In this document: positions 52,786-62,018 of the stretch, in pieces
How the letters are laid out: each line of letters begins with the position of its first letter
How positions within the stretch are numbered: the first letter of the stretch is position 1
Assembly: GCF_018861025.1 (NCBI RefSeq)
Contig: NZ_JAHKQH010000037.1
Coordinates: 1 to 64,000, forward strand
From: Psychrosphaera sp. B3R10
Lineage (GTDB): Bacteria; Pseudomonadota; Gammaproteobacteria; Enterobacterales; Alteromonadaceae
Length of the DNA stretch: 64,000 nucleotides
Direction of reading: 5' to 3'
Notes under the pieces: model-generated
Told to the model about the DNA's origin: nothing
Database searches by the model: none
What the model saw: the letters and a program-made list of their open reading frames with translations, nothing else
Program-made: the position numbers and the translations under genes

Positions 52786-52815
52786 GGAAAAGAAAGCCGC
52801 TAAATTTAGCGGCCT
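52786..52815 (-). terminator. Intrinsic terminator between TBDR and SapC
   Basis: The perfect palindrome GCCGCTAAATTTAGCGGC (52796-52813) is followed on the minus strand by TTTCTTTT. It lies about 40 bases after the TBDR stop codon. It matches the design seen after TBDR copy 1. Confidence 0.7.
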
Positions 52816-52855
52816 TCTATACGTTCAAACTGTTTCTAAGTAATTAGATTACGTA

Positions 52856-55800
52856 TTAGAAAGAGTAACGTGCGCCCACTTGATAACGTGCCCCTAACTC
52901 TGTTAAGTACCAAAGTTGGGTTTTGTTACGTGCATGCGAACGGCTGTTTTCTTCAGTAAGGTTAATCCCTTCGAAGAATACGGTTAAGTCGTCGTTCACT
53001 TCATAACTTACGTTAAGGTCAATTTGAGAGTAAGCTTCAACGTAACGCGGGTTATTTGAACTACCTTTGTTAACTTCCGCTAAGTACTCGTCACGCCAGT
53101 TGTAGGCAATACGTGCTTGCCAACCATCTTTCTCGTACATCGCGACAACGTTAGCTGTATCGCTCAAACCAATTAACGCAAACTGAGATACATCTGGATC
53201 CGCTTCGTTATCAAACTTAATATCGCCACGAACTAACGTATAGTTAGCTTGTACACCAAAGCCAGTATCACCAAAGAAGTGTTGGACCGCAAATTCAGCA
53301 CCATAAATCTTAGCTTCTTTGTTATTGTCAGGTGTATTGGTGCGGAAAATCATTTCAGGGTCGCCAGCAACTGCTGTTAGATCCCATCCCGGAGTTTCTG
53401 CAAGTTGTGCTGCTTGAGCATCAGAACCATCATAATCCGCTGCGCCGTTCGGGAATACTTCTGGGTGCTCTAACAATACCATCATGTTATATAACGAACT
53501 GTCGTCTAGCGCCCAACCACCGTCTATTACAGCTTGTGCTGCTGCTTTTGCGCGTGCTCCGCCTGTAACGTCTAAGATACCAAAGTGACCGCTGTCAACT
53601 TGCTTGCTACCAATAAATTTAGCCACGTTCTTTTGGAAGAAACCAGTAGAAATGTAACTTGCTTCGTCAAAGTACCATTCTAAAGACAAATCAACGTTAG
53701 AAGATTCTAAAGGCAATAAGCCTGGGTTAGATGCGCTAGCTGTTGGTTTTGCGCCAAGTAGTGTTGAACCACCGCCGCCGCCAAAGTTACTAGCAGAAAC
53801 CCCTAAGCTTCCTAATCCAGCGCGAGCGATTGTTTTACTGAATGAGAAACGACCTTTTAAATCATCTGTGATATCAATATCGAAATCAAATGTTGGTAAA
53901 AGGTTGTCATAGCTGTTTGTTGCCGAAAATGGCGCAGCAGGAATGTTACTGTCTACATAAGGTACTACGTCATCGTTATCTTCCCAGCTGAAAAATATTG
54001 TGCCTACCAAAGAACTCGATTCAACTTCAGTCTTTTCAAAACGTAGACCAGTCAATACGTGGAAAGGCATGCCATTTAGTTCACCGCCAACTGCAATTTG
54101 CATATAAGCAGCCGTTGTTGATTCAATAACACGGTTACTTGCAGACAAAGATGCTTCAGATTCAGTCGGGATACCTGGATACAGATTAAGTGCTGCATCA
54201 TATATTGCAGAAGGGCTACCAATAAAACCATAACCTGGGGTAGATGACGTTGGGTAATCGTTAAATTCGCCCGCTAAGTCAAATGGTTGAAGTATATCGC
54301 CAAACTCACCTGGGTTTGCAACACCCCAGTTACCAAGCGCAATATTGTTACCAGCCGTTTGCATAGAAAGTGAATCCATTTCACTGACTTCCACACCAAA
54401 GTCAAAGCGACCGTCGTCAAATTCATACGTACCATCAAACTTAACTTGAGATATGTCTGTTTCTTGTGATGCATTTCTAATACGAGCGATAGACGAACCA
54501 ACATCGCCTGCGTCTACCATGCCGTTATTATTTGCGCCACGGATACTGTCATCGTAAACGTTGCTAAACGTTGGCAAGTCAGCGCCCCAGAACCATTCTG
54601 TTTGTGTTTTAATTGGAGCACCTAGACCAACAGCAAGTTCACCACTGTTACGAGGGCCAACACCACGACTGTGCATATTTGACTGATGGGCATCAAGTCG
54701 TAAAATCAAGCTGTCATTAACTTCGAATTCAAAGTTAACACCTAGTGAGGTGAGGGTATTTAAGTTTTCACGTAATTGTTGCTCGTAGCCTTCATCCGAA
54801 CCGCCAGAATAGGCTTCTTTAGCATAAATTGGTGTTGCTACCGCAGAGTCGTCAAAAATGACTTGTTGTACGTTGTCACCATTCTGCATCCAGTTGGTGA
54901 TTTCACCACGGTGCTCAGTAAGTTGGTTTTCAGCGAATGTATAATCAAGTGTACCGGTAATTCTATCGGTAGGTCTAAATTGTAATGTTAATTGGGCGTT
55001 ATCTCGAACACGTTGGGTGTTTGAAAATGCATAACGGATGTCATTTGGACGAGCGTATAATTGACCATCTTCAGGTTCATTTTGATAAATGTCTCCGGTA
55101 TTATTATACAAACCGCCTGGGTTATTTAGGTCATTCCAGTATCCGATGTTCCAGTTGTTTACGGTCGCTCCAGTGTAACCAGAATCACGCTCTTGGTGAC
55201 TGACTGATAAGCTAACACCATAAATTGAATCGTCATCGCTATAGCTGATCAAGCCTGAAAGTTCAGGTGTAATGTCGCTGCCAGTTCTGTTTGTTGTATC
55301 TGCTACAGCTTTAACGCCTACATTGGCTTTAAACCCGACGGTATCGAGTGGTCTTGCTGTATTAATATTGATTGTTGCGCCAATACCGCCAGTGGCAATA
55401 TTTGCTTTACCTGTTTTATAAACTTCAACAGACTTTACGCTTTCTGATGCAAGGTTGGCAAAATCAAATGCTCGCGTACCACCGCCTCGAGTCGTTCCAT
55501 CAGCACCTGAACCGGCACCATAAGTTGTTGCCGCAGGCATCATTCGACCGTTTAAAGTCACCATGTTGTTATCACCCGCAAAACCACGGACAGTAACTTC
55601 CGACCCTTCGCCGTTTACACGACTGATAGAAACACCAGTAATACGTTGTAGTGATTCAGCTAAGTTAGTATCTGGGAATTTACCCATATCCTCTGATGAA
55701 ATTGCGTCTACAACGCCCTCTGCATCTCGTTTTAAACGCGTTGACTCTTGAATACTTGAACGCATACCAGTAACAGAAATGACTTCAATTGAGGCCTCTG

Positions 55801-55918
55801 CTGCTGCGTTATCGTCGGCTGCAATTGCGACACCCGCATAGAAGCTTGATGCAATGCTAGCGGCTAGTAGTGATTTTGCAAAAGTTTGATTCTTACGCTG
55901 TGATTGTAAATGTTTCAT
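52856..55918 (-). CDS. Large TonB-dependent receptor of the xylan locus, copy 2
   Basis: The ATG at 55918 has GTGGGAA 6 bases upstream; the longer frame to 55966 has no such site. The 1,020-residue protein has a signal peptide ending at AIAADD, then EVISVTGMRSSIQESTRLKRDAEGVVDAISSEDMGKFPDTNLAESLQRITGVSISR (in pieces), the typical Xanthomonas/Caulobacter-type TBDR start. The plug ends VYKTGKANIATGGIGATININTARPL. The barrel ends in GARYSF. It should take up xylan-derived oligosaccharides. A LacI-type operator-like site lies 166 bases upstream. Confidence 0.93.
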   Translation of the reverse strand: MKHLQSQRKNQTFAKSLLAASIASSFYAGVAIAADDNAAAEASIEVISVTGMRSSIQESTRLKRDAEGVVDAISSEDMGKFPDTNLAESLQRITGVSISRVNGEGSEVTVRGFAGDNNMVTLNGRMMPAATTYGAGSGADGTTRGGGTRAFDFANLASESVKSVEVYKTGKANIATGGIGATININTARPLDTVGFKANVGVKAVADTTNRTGSDITPELSGLISYSDDDSIYGVSLSVSHQERDSGYTGATVNNWNIGYWNDLNNPGGLYNNTGDIYQNEPEDGQLYARPNDIRYAFSNTQRVRDNAQLTLQFRPTDRITGTLDYTFAENQLTEHRGEITNWMQNGDNVQQVIFDDSAVATPIYAKEAYSGGSDEGYEQQLRENLNTLTSLGVNFEFEVNDSLILRLDAHQSNMHSRGVGPRNSGELAVGLGAPIKTQTEWFWGADLPTFSNVYDDSIRGANNNGMVDAGDVGSSIARIRNASQETDISQVKFDGTYEFDDGRFDFGVEVSEMDSLSMQTAGNNIALGNWGVANPGEFGDILQPFDLAGEFNDYPTSSTPGYGFIGSPSAIYDAALNLYPGIPTESEASLSASNRVIESTTAAYMQIAVGGELNGMPFHVLTGLRFEKTEVESSSLVGTIFFSWEDNDDVVPYVDSNIPAAPFSATNSYDNLLPTFDFDIDITDDLKGRFSFSKTIARAGLGSLGVSASNFGGGGGSTLLGAKPTASASNPGLLPLESSNVDLSLEWYFDEASYISTGFFQKNVAKFIGSKQVDSGHFGILDVTGGARAKAAAQAVIDGGWALDDSSLYNMMVLLEHPEVFPNGAADYDGSDAQAAQLAETPGWDLTAVAGDPEMIFRTNTPDNNKEAKIYGAEFAVQHFFGDTGFGVQANYTLVRGDIKFDNEADPDVSQFALIGLSDTANVVAMYEKDGWQARIAYNWRDEYLAEVNKGSSNNPRYVEAYSQIDLNVSYEVNDDLTVFFEGINLTEENSRSHARNKTQLWYLTELGARYQVGARYSF

Positions 55919-56606
55919 TTTAATTCCCACTTTGTATTGTTGTGATTTTTTTAAGTGTTCGTCCATTTATATTCATGACTGAATAACAAAAGATACATTT
56001 TTAATCCCTCAATCCTTGAGCGAGTTGTTTCCCGGACAACTTTCCCTCAAAAAATGCATCATTCGCACAAATACAACCCAATTTGTAAGCGGTTACATAT
56101 GGACATTTAGTAATCTATTACAAATCGCTTTTTAACGATAATACTAAATTAAACATTCCATTTATGTTAATCCGCAAATTAGATTTTGGTTTTTCGTAAT
56201 GTTGTTTTTTGTTTTTATATTTCAATGGTTTACTTTCATTGTTGAAATTTGGTTTGTTTCTGGAAATTAGTTTGGCTTGTCGTTTTAAACTCATGTGTCC
56301 AGACGAAACTGCACCCGTTTTAGGTGTTTTTTGAGTCGTCACAAAATAGAAAGAATACATGATGGTTAAAAGCGTTTTTGGATTGCTATATTGGATATGA
56401 ATAATGTCAAAATAGTCATTCCTCACTCTCAAAAAAAACAGGTGTTTGGTCTATGACTTTTTAGTCAAATAACCTGATATGAATGTAAATTGTTCACGAC
56501 TTTACTGCCGTTACGTTGGTGTTTACTCAGGTTCGTCTCAACATGTGTTTGTAAAGCGTGGTTAGTTGAAATTTCGAACCAGGTATCTACAAGTAAGTCA
56601 TTTTTT
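55919..56606. other. Long intergenic region upstream of TBDR copy 2
   Basis: About 690 AT-rich bases separate TBDR copy 2 from the end of the GH43 gene. It holds the operator-like site at 56084-56097. A 104-codon minus-strand frame at 56118-56432 has a Lys/Asn/Ser-rich product without domains, and I do not accept it. Confidence 0.55.
56084..56097. promoter_or_regulatory. LacI/GalR-type operator-like palindrome
   Basis: TGTAAGCGGTTACA has arms TGTAA/TTACA with CG at the centre. With its flanking T bases it fits the general pattern WTGNAANCGNWWNCAW of LacI/GalR-family sites. It lies 166 bases upstream of the TBDR copy 2 start. No LacI-family gene is in the window. Confidence 0.5.
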
Positions 56607-56607
56607 A

Positions 56608-56644
56608 AATAGAAAATAAGTGATTGGCTCACTTATTTTCTATT
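56608..56644 (-). terminator. Terminator-like hairpin after GH43
   Basis: A perfect 16-base AT-rich stem (AATAGAAAATAAGTGA with its complement) and a 5-base loop start about 20 bases after the GH43 stop codon. A short T-run follows on the minus strand, then A. Confidence 0.65.
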
Positions 56645-56663
56645 AGCCACAATGGGTTACAGG

Positions 56664-57692
56664 TTATTTGTTGTAAGGCGCAATCGGAATTATGGTGCCA
56701 TCATCATTGTAATTAATTTCTGCCATTTTGATTGACCGTAAATGTGTTACGCCTTTTGAAAGCACACAGTCATGGTAAAACAAATACGATTTATCATCGA
56801 TTTCACAAATGGAGTGATGCGTTGTCCAGCCCTCTACAGGGGTTAGGATGTGCCCTTGATAGGTGAATGGTCCGTATGGATTGTCACCGATGGCATAACA
56901 AATCAAATGGCTATTGCCTGTTGAATAAGAGAAGTAGTACTTGCCATTATGTTTGTGCATCCAAGACGCTTCAAAAAATCGACGTTGGTGATCACCGGCT
57001 AATAATACATCGCCATTTTCATCTAATATTTTTAGCTCTTTAGGTGTTTCATCACATTCCAGCATATCGTCAGTTAAGCGCGCTACAATAGGCCCTAACT
57101 GCGGTTCATCGTCCGCAGGTTCACCTTTGGATGCATCATAGACATTGTTTCGATAGTTTTGTAACTGGCCGCCCCAGATACCGCCCCAGTACATGTAATG
57201 ACGGCCATCATCATCTTCAAAAACAGCAGGGTCGATTGAATAACTTTCTTTAATCGGGTTTGGTTGGGCGATAAATGGCCCTGTAGGTGAGTCACTTACC
57301 GCTACGCCGATTTGAAAAATACCATCGGCTTTTTTCGCCGGAAAATATAAGTAATATTTGCCGTCTTTGCAGGCTGCGTCTGGTGCCCACATTTGACGTT
57401 CGGCCCAGTCTACATCGTCAACGTGCAGCGCCACACCGTGATCTACAGCTTCACTATTAACATCGTCCATGGAGATTACATGGTAATCTTCCATCGCGAA
57501 GTGATCACCGTTATCGTTAAACTCGATGCCAGCTTCAATATCATGTGAAGGGTAGATATAAATTTTACCGTTAAAAACATGGGCCGAAGGGTCAGCGGTA
57601 TAAATATGTTTAACGAGAGGTTGAGAAATCGCTTTCTTCTCAAGTTGTTCATAATCTACTTGTTCAATAGTTACATTTTCTGTATCAGACAT
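56664..57692 (-). CDS. GH43 family beta-xylosidase/arabinofuranosidase, cytoplasmic
   Basis: The 342-residue protein forms a single five-bladed propeller domain without a signal peptide. The general base is D34 (TADPSAHVFNGKIYIYPSHD), the pKa-modulating residue D154 (SIDPAVFEDDDG) and the acid E241 (FFEASWMHKHNGKYYFSYS). The spacing is that of GH43, and the N-terminal motif resembles the GH43_1 beta-xylosidase subgroup. It probably trims xylo- or arabinoxylo-oligosaccharides brought in by the adjacent symporter. It follows that gene by 27 bases. Confidence 0.9.
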   Translation of the reverse strand: MSDTENVTIEQVDYEQLEKKAISQPLVKHIYTADPSAHVFNGKIYIYPSHDIEAGIEFNDNGDHFAMEDYHVISMDDVNSEAVDHGVALHVDDVDWAERQMWAPDAACKDGKYYLYFPAKKADGIFQIGVAVSDSPTGPFIAQPNPIKESYSIDPAVFEDDDGRHYMYWGGIWGGQLQNYRNNVYDASKGEPADDEPQLGPIVARLTDDMLECDETPKELKILDENGDVLLAGDHQRRFFEASWMHKHNGKYYFSYSTGNSHLICYAIGDNPYGPFTYQGHILTPVEGWTTHHSICEIDDKSYLFYHDCVLSKGVTHLRSIKMAEINYNDDGTIIPIAPYNK

Positions 57693-57719
57693 TTTTAAAC
57701 TCTTATTTAGTAAATTGGA

Positions 57720-59219
57720 TTAATTTCTAGATTTTCTTAAATCCGCTTCGATTTGCAGTTCCATTTTTTTGTTTATCTCATAAAAGAATAAACTTGCGCA
57801 GCCAATCAAAAATGGCACAGCGGCGTAGATGCTAACGGCAAACTTAATGCCCTCGATTGTCTCTGCTGTTTGGGTCACCAGCTCGGCGTTATAATGGTAA
57901 CTTGCTAAAATACCGGCGACTAAAGACCCGCCAATTGCGAGGCCAGACTTGAGTCCAAATAACATTGCGGAAAAGACAATGGCTGTAGCTCGGCGACTGT
58001 TTTTCCATTCAGAGTAATCTGCGACGTCGGCAATCATTGCCCAAAGGATAGGGGTTGTGATCCCGTAGAAGAAACCGTGGAATATTTGCGTGCCAAACAT
58101 TAAGGCAACGGATTCAGGCTCATAGAAATAGAACATCATGACAAAAAGAGTCGATATAAATAATGCGCCGGCAAATACGTCTCGTTTACCAAATTTGTCT
58201 GCCAGTGGTTTGGAGAAGCCGATACCAATAATCATAAAGATAATGCCACAGGCATTAAATATACTGTTGCCTGATATCGCGACATCTTTAGGCCATAAGA
58301 ACTCAACAAATCCCATGCTAGTGAGCATGCTATTTAGGCCACTAATAAAGCTGTTGAAACCGATGTCTTGTTGGAATTGAGCAAGGTGACTTTCGCTGAC
58401 ATAATTTTGGAAGTAGTAAATGTACATTCCGCCTTTAAGCGCGAGCGTGACAAACACCAAAATAGTAAGCGTTAACATAACCACCCAAGGTTTGTTTTTC
58501 ACTAAATCAATGAGGTCTTGCTTAATTGTAGACTTCTGCTCAGCTTTGGTTATCACGCGTTCTTTTGTCGTGAAGAAGGTAATAAGAAAGAAAACAATGC
58601 CCACGAGTGCAAACATGGTCATGGTATTTTCAAATCCAACGGCTTTATCGCCGTCACCCATAATTAGAACAAGAGGCAATAACATTACTTGGATGAGAAA
58701 TTGAGCGACCATAACAGCGACAAATCGATAAGAAGACATGCTGTTTCTTTCAGACATGTTGCCTGTAATAACACCGCTTAAGGCGGCATAAGGCAGATTA
58801 TTTGCAGAATAGATGATAACTAGCCCGACATAGGTCACTAAGGCGTATATCATTTTACCTTGAGGGCCAATGTCTGGTGTACTAAAGGCTAAAATAGCCA
58901 TTAAACCAAAAGGTAAAGATGTCCATAATATCCAGGGTCTATAACGTCCCCAGCGTGTACTGGTTCGATCGGCAATTACGCCCATGATTGGGCTAAAGAA
59001 AGCACCAACCATACCGCCCACAAAAATTATGAAGGTCGCGGTTTCTGCTGGTATTTTATATACATCAGTATAGAAAAACGCTATAAAAGTGACAAATGTC
59101 TGGAATATCAAGTTGGCAGCAAGATCGCCCAAGCTGTATCCAACTTTTTCTGTGACGGATAGCTTTTCCATCGCCAAGTCTGGTTGATTCAAATTTGCAG
59201 TATCGAGTTCTGTTGTCAT
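57720..59219 (-). CDS. GPH-family sugar:cation symporter
   Basis: The 499-residue protein has 12 membrane segments of the glycoside-pentoside-hexuronide type: EKVGYSLGDLAANLIFQTF at the start, then FFSPIMGVIADRTSTRWGRYRPWILW (in pieces), which carries the characteristic DRT and GRYRPW motifs. An extra charged loop at about 225-245 separates the halves. Family members take up xylosides, melibiose and similar sugars with Na+ or H+. It is first in an operon with GH43, divergent from xylR. Confidence 0.92.
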   Translation of the reverse strand: MTTELDTANLNQPDLAMEKLSVTEKVGYSLGDLAANLIFQTFVTFIAFFYTDVYKIPAETATFIIFVGGMVGAFFSPIMGVIADRTSTRWGRYRPWILWTSLPFGLMAILAFSTPDIGPQGKMIYALVTYVGLVIIYSANNLPYAALSGVITGNMSERNSMSSYRFVAVMVAQFLIQVMLLPLVLIMGDGDKAVGFENTMTMFALVGIVFFLITFFTTKERVITKAEQKSTIKQDLIDLVKNKPWVVMLTLTILVFVTLALKGGMYIYYFQNYVSESHLAQFQQDIGFNSFISGLNSMLTSMGFVEFLWPKDVAISGNSIFNACGIIFMIIGIGFSKPLADKFGKRDVFAGALFISTLFVMMFYFYEPESVALMFGTQIFHGFFYGITTPILWAMIADVADYSEWKNSRRATAIVFSAMLFGLKSGLAIGGSLVAGILASYHYNAELVTQTAETIEGIKFAVSIYAAVPFLIGCASLFFYEINKKMELQIEADLRKSRN

Positions 59220-59669
59220 AGTCTTATAATTCTTCTTATTTTTTTGTCATTCTAATGCTTTCAAGGCGTTTGAGTATTGTGAATTTAAATTTTGTTATTA
59301 TCATTTGTTACGATTAACGCAAAAAAACAATAACGTATTATGCTTTTTCTGAATCCACAAACACTAATGCTTGCGGGCGTTTAGTGGGTTTGTTCAGCCA
59401 TCGGTGGTTTTGAGTTTACTTAAGTAAATCGTGTGCAACCCCTTTTGTTGCCAGGGAGACTCACATCATAACTTTCTCAAAACGCACTAATTTATAACAT
59501 GTTCCACGGTTAAGTATTTAACTCGCCCATCTACGAATTAAATGTAAAACAAATAAAACGTAATTCTGATTATGAAATTTCTTATACGAATATTTTTATT
59601 AATTCGTATAAGATGAATTTAAGTAGTAACGTTATAAATAGAGAGTTTTAAACCAAAGGGGTGGGCGAT
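59220..59669. other. Divergent promoter region between symporter and xylR
   Basis: This 450-base region should contain the promoters of the symporter-GH43 operon and xylR. It holds the 12-base-arm palindrome at 59580-59613. No gene is visible. Confidence 0.6.
59580..59613. promoter_or_regulatory. Long perfect inverted repeat upstream of xylR
   Basis: The arms TCTTATACGAAT/ATTCGTATAAGA are perfect over 12 bases and separated by 10 bases, so arm centres are 22 bases apart (two helical turns). It lies 57 bases upstream of the xylR start. A dimeric regulator site is likely, possibly for XylR itself. Confidence 0.6.
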
Positions 59670-60893
59670 ATGTTTGAAAATAAACATAGTATTACGCTGT
59701 TATTAAACGCGAGTAAAACATACGACCGAAAAGTGATTGAAGGAATAGGTCATTATCTACAAGCATCTAAAACGGATTGGGACTTATATTTGGAAGAAGA
59801 TTTCCTAGCACGCTTCGATAATATTGATGAGTGGGGGGGAGACGGCATCATTGCCGACTTTGACAATCCGGAAATTCAAGAAGCACTCATGAAGACCACA
59901 GTACCGGTTGTTGGCGTGGGTGGCTCTTATAGCAATCCAGACGATTATCCAGATGTGCCGTATGTCGCTACCGACAATTATGAACTGGTGAATACCGCTT
60001 ATCAGCACTTAAGACAAAAGGGCATAGAACGTTTTGCTTTTTATGGCACCCCAAAAGACGAACATCATCGTTGGTCCGAAGAGCGTGAAAAAGCCATTAT
60101 TAGTATTTGCAAAGCGGATGGTTACGATTGCCAAGTTTATCGTGGGCATCCTATTAAGCCTGAAACCTGGCAAGATACCATTAAGCGTTTGTCAGATTGG
60201 CTACAGTCTTTACCAACACCTATAGGTATTATTGCCGTTACTGATGCTCGTGCCAGACATTTGTTGCAGGTTTGCGATCATACTGGGATGTTAGTGCCTG
60301 ATAAATTATGTGTCATTGGTATCGATGATGACGAAATTGCTCGATTTCTTAGTCGTGTAACACTTAGTTCGGTGAGCCAAGGTTGTTTTGAAATGGGCTT
60401 TCAAGCCGCCAAAAAATTACATCGTTTACTCAACGGCCAAAAGTGTTCAACTAAACCCCACTTAGTGCCGCCAGCTGGTATTTTAGAGCGCCAGTCTACG
60501 GACTTTAAGGCGATTAAAGATACGCATGTCATGCAGGCGATGCATTTCATTCGTCAAAAGGCGTGTCGTGGAATTAAAGTTGATCAGGTTTTAGATTACG
60601 TGGGAATTTCTCGTTCTAATTTAGAGCAACGGTTTAAAGAGGAACGTGGGCATAGTATTCATAATGAAATTCATCATGAAAAGCTGAGAAAAGCCTGCAG
60701 TATGTTAAAAAATACTAGCCAAACAACCAGTGAAATTGCCAGTGTTTGTGGTTACCCATCATTGCAATATATGTATGCGATATTCAAAAAGCACTTTAAT
60801 AAAACGCCGCGTGAATATCGTGATGATGCAAAAGGCGTCGTCAGCGAACCCGACAATTTAGATATTAGTGATATTAAATTAGAAGATGAGTAA
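59670..60893 (+). CDS. xylR: XylR, AraC-family xylose-responsive regulator
   Basis: The start is the ATG at 59670, with AAAGGGG 8 bases upstream; a GTG at 59661 is less likely. The 407-residue protein opens with MFENKHSITLLLNASKTYDRKVIEG, close to E. coli XylR. A periplasmic-binding-protein-like sugar domain (about 5-285) precedes a C-terminal AraC DNA-binding domain (about 290-390) with VDQVLDYVGISRSNLEQRFKEE and SEIASVCGYPSLQYMYAIFKKHFNKTPREYR. It binds D-xylose and activates xylose/xylan genes. Its neighbours are the likely targets. Confidence 0.95.
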   Translation: MFENKHSITLLLNASKTYDRKVIEGIGHYLQASKTDWDLYLEEDFLARFDNIDEWGGDGIIADFDNPEIQEALMKTTVPVVGVGGSYSNPDDYPDVPYVATDNYELVNTAYQHLRQKGIERFAFYGTPKDEHHRWSEEREKAIISICKADGYDCQVYRGHPIKPETWQDTIKRLSDWLQSLPTPIGIIAVTDARARHLLQVCDHTGMLVPDKLCVIGIDDDEIARFLSRVTLSSVSQGCFEMGFQAAKKLHRLLNGQKCSTKPHLVPPAGILERQSTDFKAIKDTHVMQAMHFIRQKACRGIKVDQVLDYVGISRSNLEQRFKEERGHSIHNEIHHEKLRKACSMLKNTSQTTSEIASVCGYPSLQYMYAIFKKHFNKTPREYRDDAKGVVSEPDNLDISDIKLEDE

Positions 60894-60953
60894 GTTGGCG
60901 CACACTTTCTTTTAAGCCCTTGTTTTACTGTTTTTTTTGATGAGCTAATGAGT

Positions 60954-61006
60954 TCCTTGTTGAAATATTATTGATATTTTTAATATCTCAACAAGGATTT
61001 ATATTT
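60954..61006. terminator. Terminator hairpin between convergent xylR and oxidoreductase
   Basis: A 17-base stem with one mismatch (TCCTTGTTGAAATATTA/TAATATCTCAACAAGGA) is followed by TTTATATTTTT on the plus strand. It could serve both genes. Confidence 0.75.
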
Positions 61007-61017
61007 TTAGTCACAGC

Positions 61018-62016
61018 TTATAGCACGACCCAATTTTGTTTCTTATCGCTGGCAAATATTCCATCAATTACTTTCATGTTCGCTAGCGCATCAGTTAATG
61101 GCGTTGGTGTGGCTAATTTGTTATTTACTGCATTTACTAATGCATCCACTTGAAATACATATTGATCACAATTTTCTACTTTATGGACAGTTTTAACTTG
61201 ATCATGACGCACTGTCAGTTCGGCTTGGCAATCGTCAGGTTGATAAAACGGATATTCAATTGTTAAGCTTCCGGTTTCACCAACTATGTAAACCCGTTGA
61301 CTCGACTCACTTTGGGTTGAACAGAAGAAAGAGGTTTTGACATCCCCAAAGTCCAAAATGGCATTGGCATGTTTATCAACGCCAAAGTTAGTATCCATAA
61401 CTAATGATCCCATGACTTTTTTAGGTTCTTGTCCTAATAAAAAGCGGGTTGCGGAAATACAATAGCAGCCGATATCCATCATCCCGCCACCACCTATGTT
61501 TGGCATGTTTCTAACGTTTTCTGGGTCAACGTTGTGAAAGGTAAATGCCGCATCAATTGTATGCACTGTTCCGATTTCACCGGCCTCGATGAGTTGTTTA
61601 GCAAGTGTCCATTGGGGATGAAAACGGTACATAAACGCTTCCATAATTTTTAACTGTGGATGTTTATCTGCAACTGCAATTAACTGCTCGACTTCGGCCA
61701 CATCTAAGCCAATTGGCTTTTCACACAATACATGTTTACCAGCCTCTATGGCCCTAATGGTCCAAGGGACATGTAAGTGGTTTGGCAGTGGGTTATAGAT
61801 AATATCTATACTTGGATCGTCAAGTAACGCTTGATAGCTCCCAAACGCATTTGGAATATTTGTTTCCTGAGCAAATTTTTCAGCTTGCGCTAAATTACGA
61901 GAGGCAACGCCATAAACCATCGATGAATTTGAGGCATGAATTGCAGGGATTAGTTTGCCTTTAGCGATATTGGCGGTACTTAGAATACCCCACTTTAGTT
62001 TTTTTGAATTAGTCAT
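61018..62016 (-). CDS. Gfo/Idh/MocA family oxidoreductase
   Basis: The 332-residue protein has the NAD(P)-binding start KWGILSTANIAKGKLIPA (about residues 8-25), the family motif CEKP (EKP at 99-101) and GGGGMMDIGCY in the catalytic domain (about residues 176-186). Relatives include NADP-dependent xylose 1-dehydrogenases and other sugar dehydrogenases. It starts two bases after the end of the GH67 gene, so they are co-transcribed. A role in oxidising xylose or a glucuronate-linked sugar fits. The substrate is inferred. Confidence 0.88.
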   Translation of the reverse strand: MTNSKKLKWGILSTANIAKGKLIPAIHASNSSMVYGVASRNLAQAEKFAQETNIPNAFGSYQALLDDPSIDIIYNPLPNHLHVPWTIRAIEAGKHVLCEKPIGLDVAEVEQLIAVADKHPQLKIMEAFMYRFHPQWTLAKQLIEAGEIGTVHTIDAAFTFHNVDPENVRNMPNIGGGGMMDIGCYCISATRFLLGQEPKKVMGSLVMDTNFGVDKHANAILDFGDVKTSFFCSTQSESSQRVYIVGETGSLTIEYPFYQPDDCQAELTVRHDQVKTVHKVENCDQYVFQVDALVNAVNNKLATPTPLTDALANMKVIDGIFASDKKQNWVVL

Positions 62017-62018
62017 AA

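Noticed and set aside
56118-56432. 104-codon minus-strand frame between TBDR copy 2 and GH43
   Set aside because: Lys/Asn/Ser-rich product without domains; the AT-rich background explains an open frame.
59300-59325. Second LacI-like site (TGTTA-CGAT-TAACG) before the symporter gene
   Set aside because: One arm base does not match and the CG is off-centre; too weak to list as a feature.
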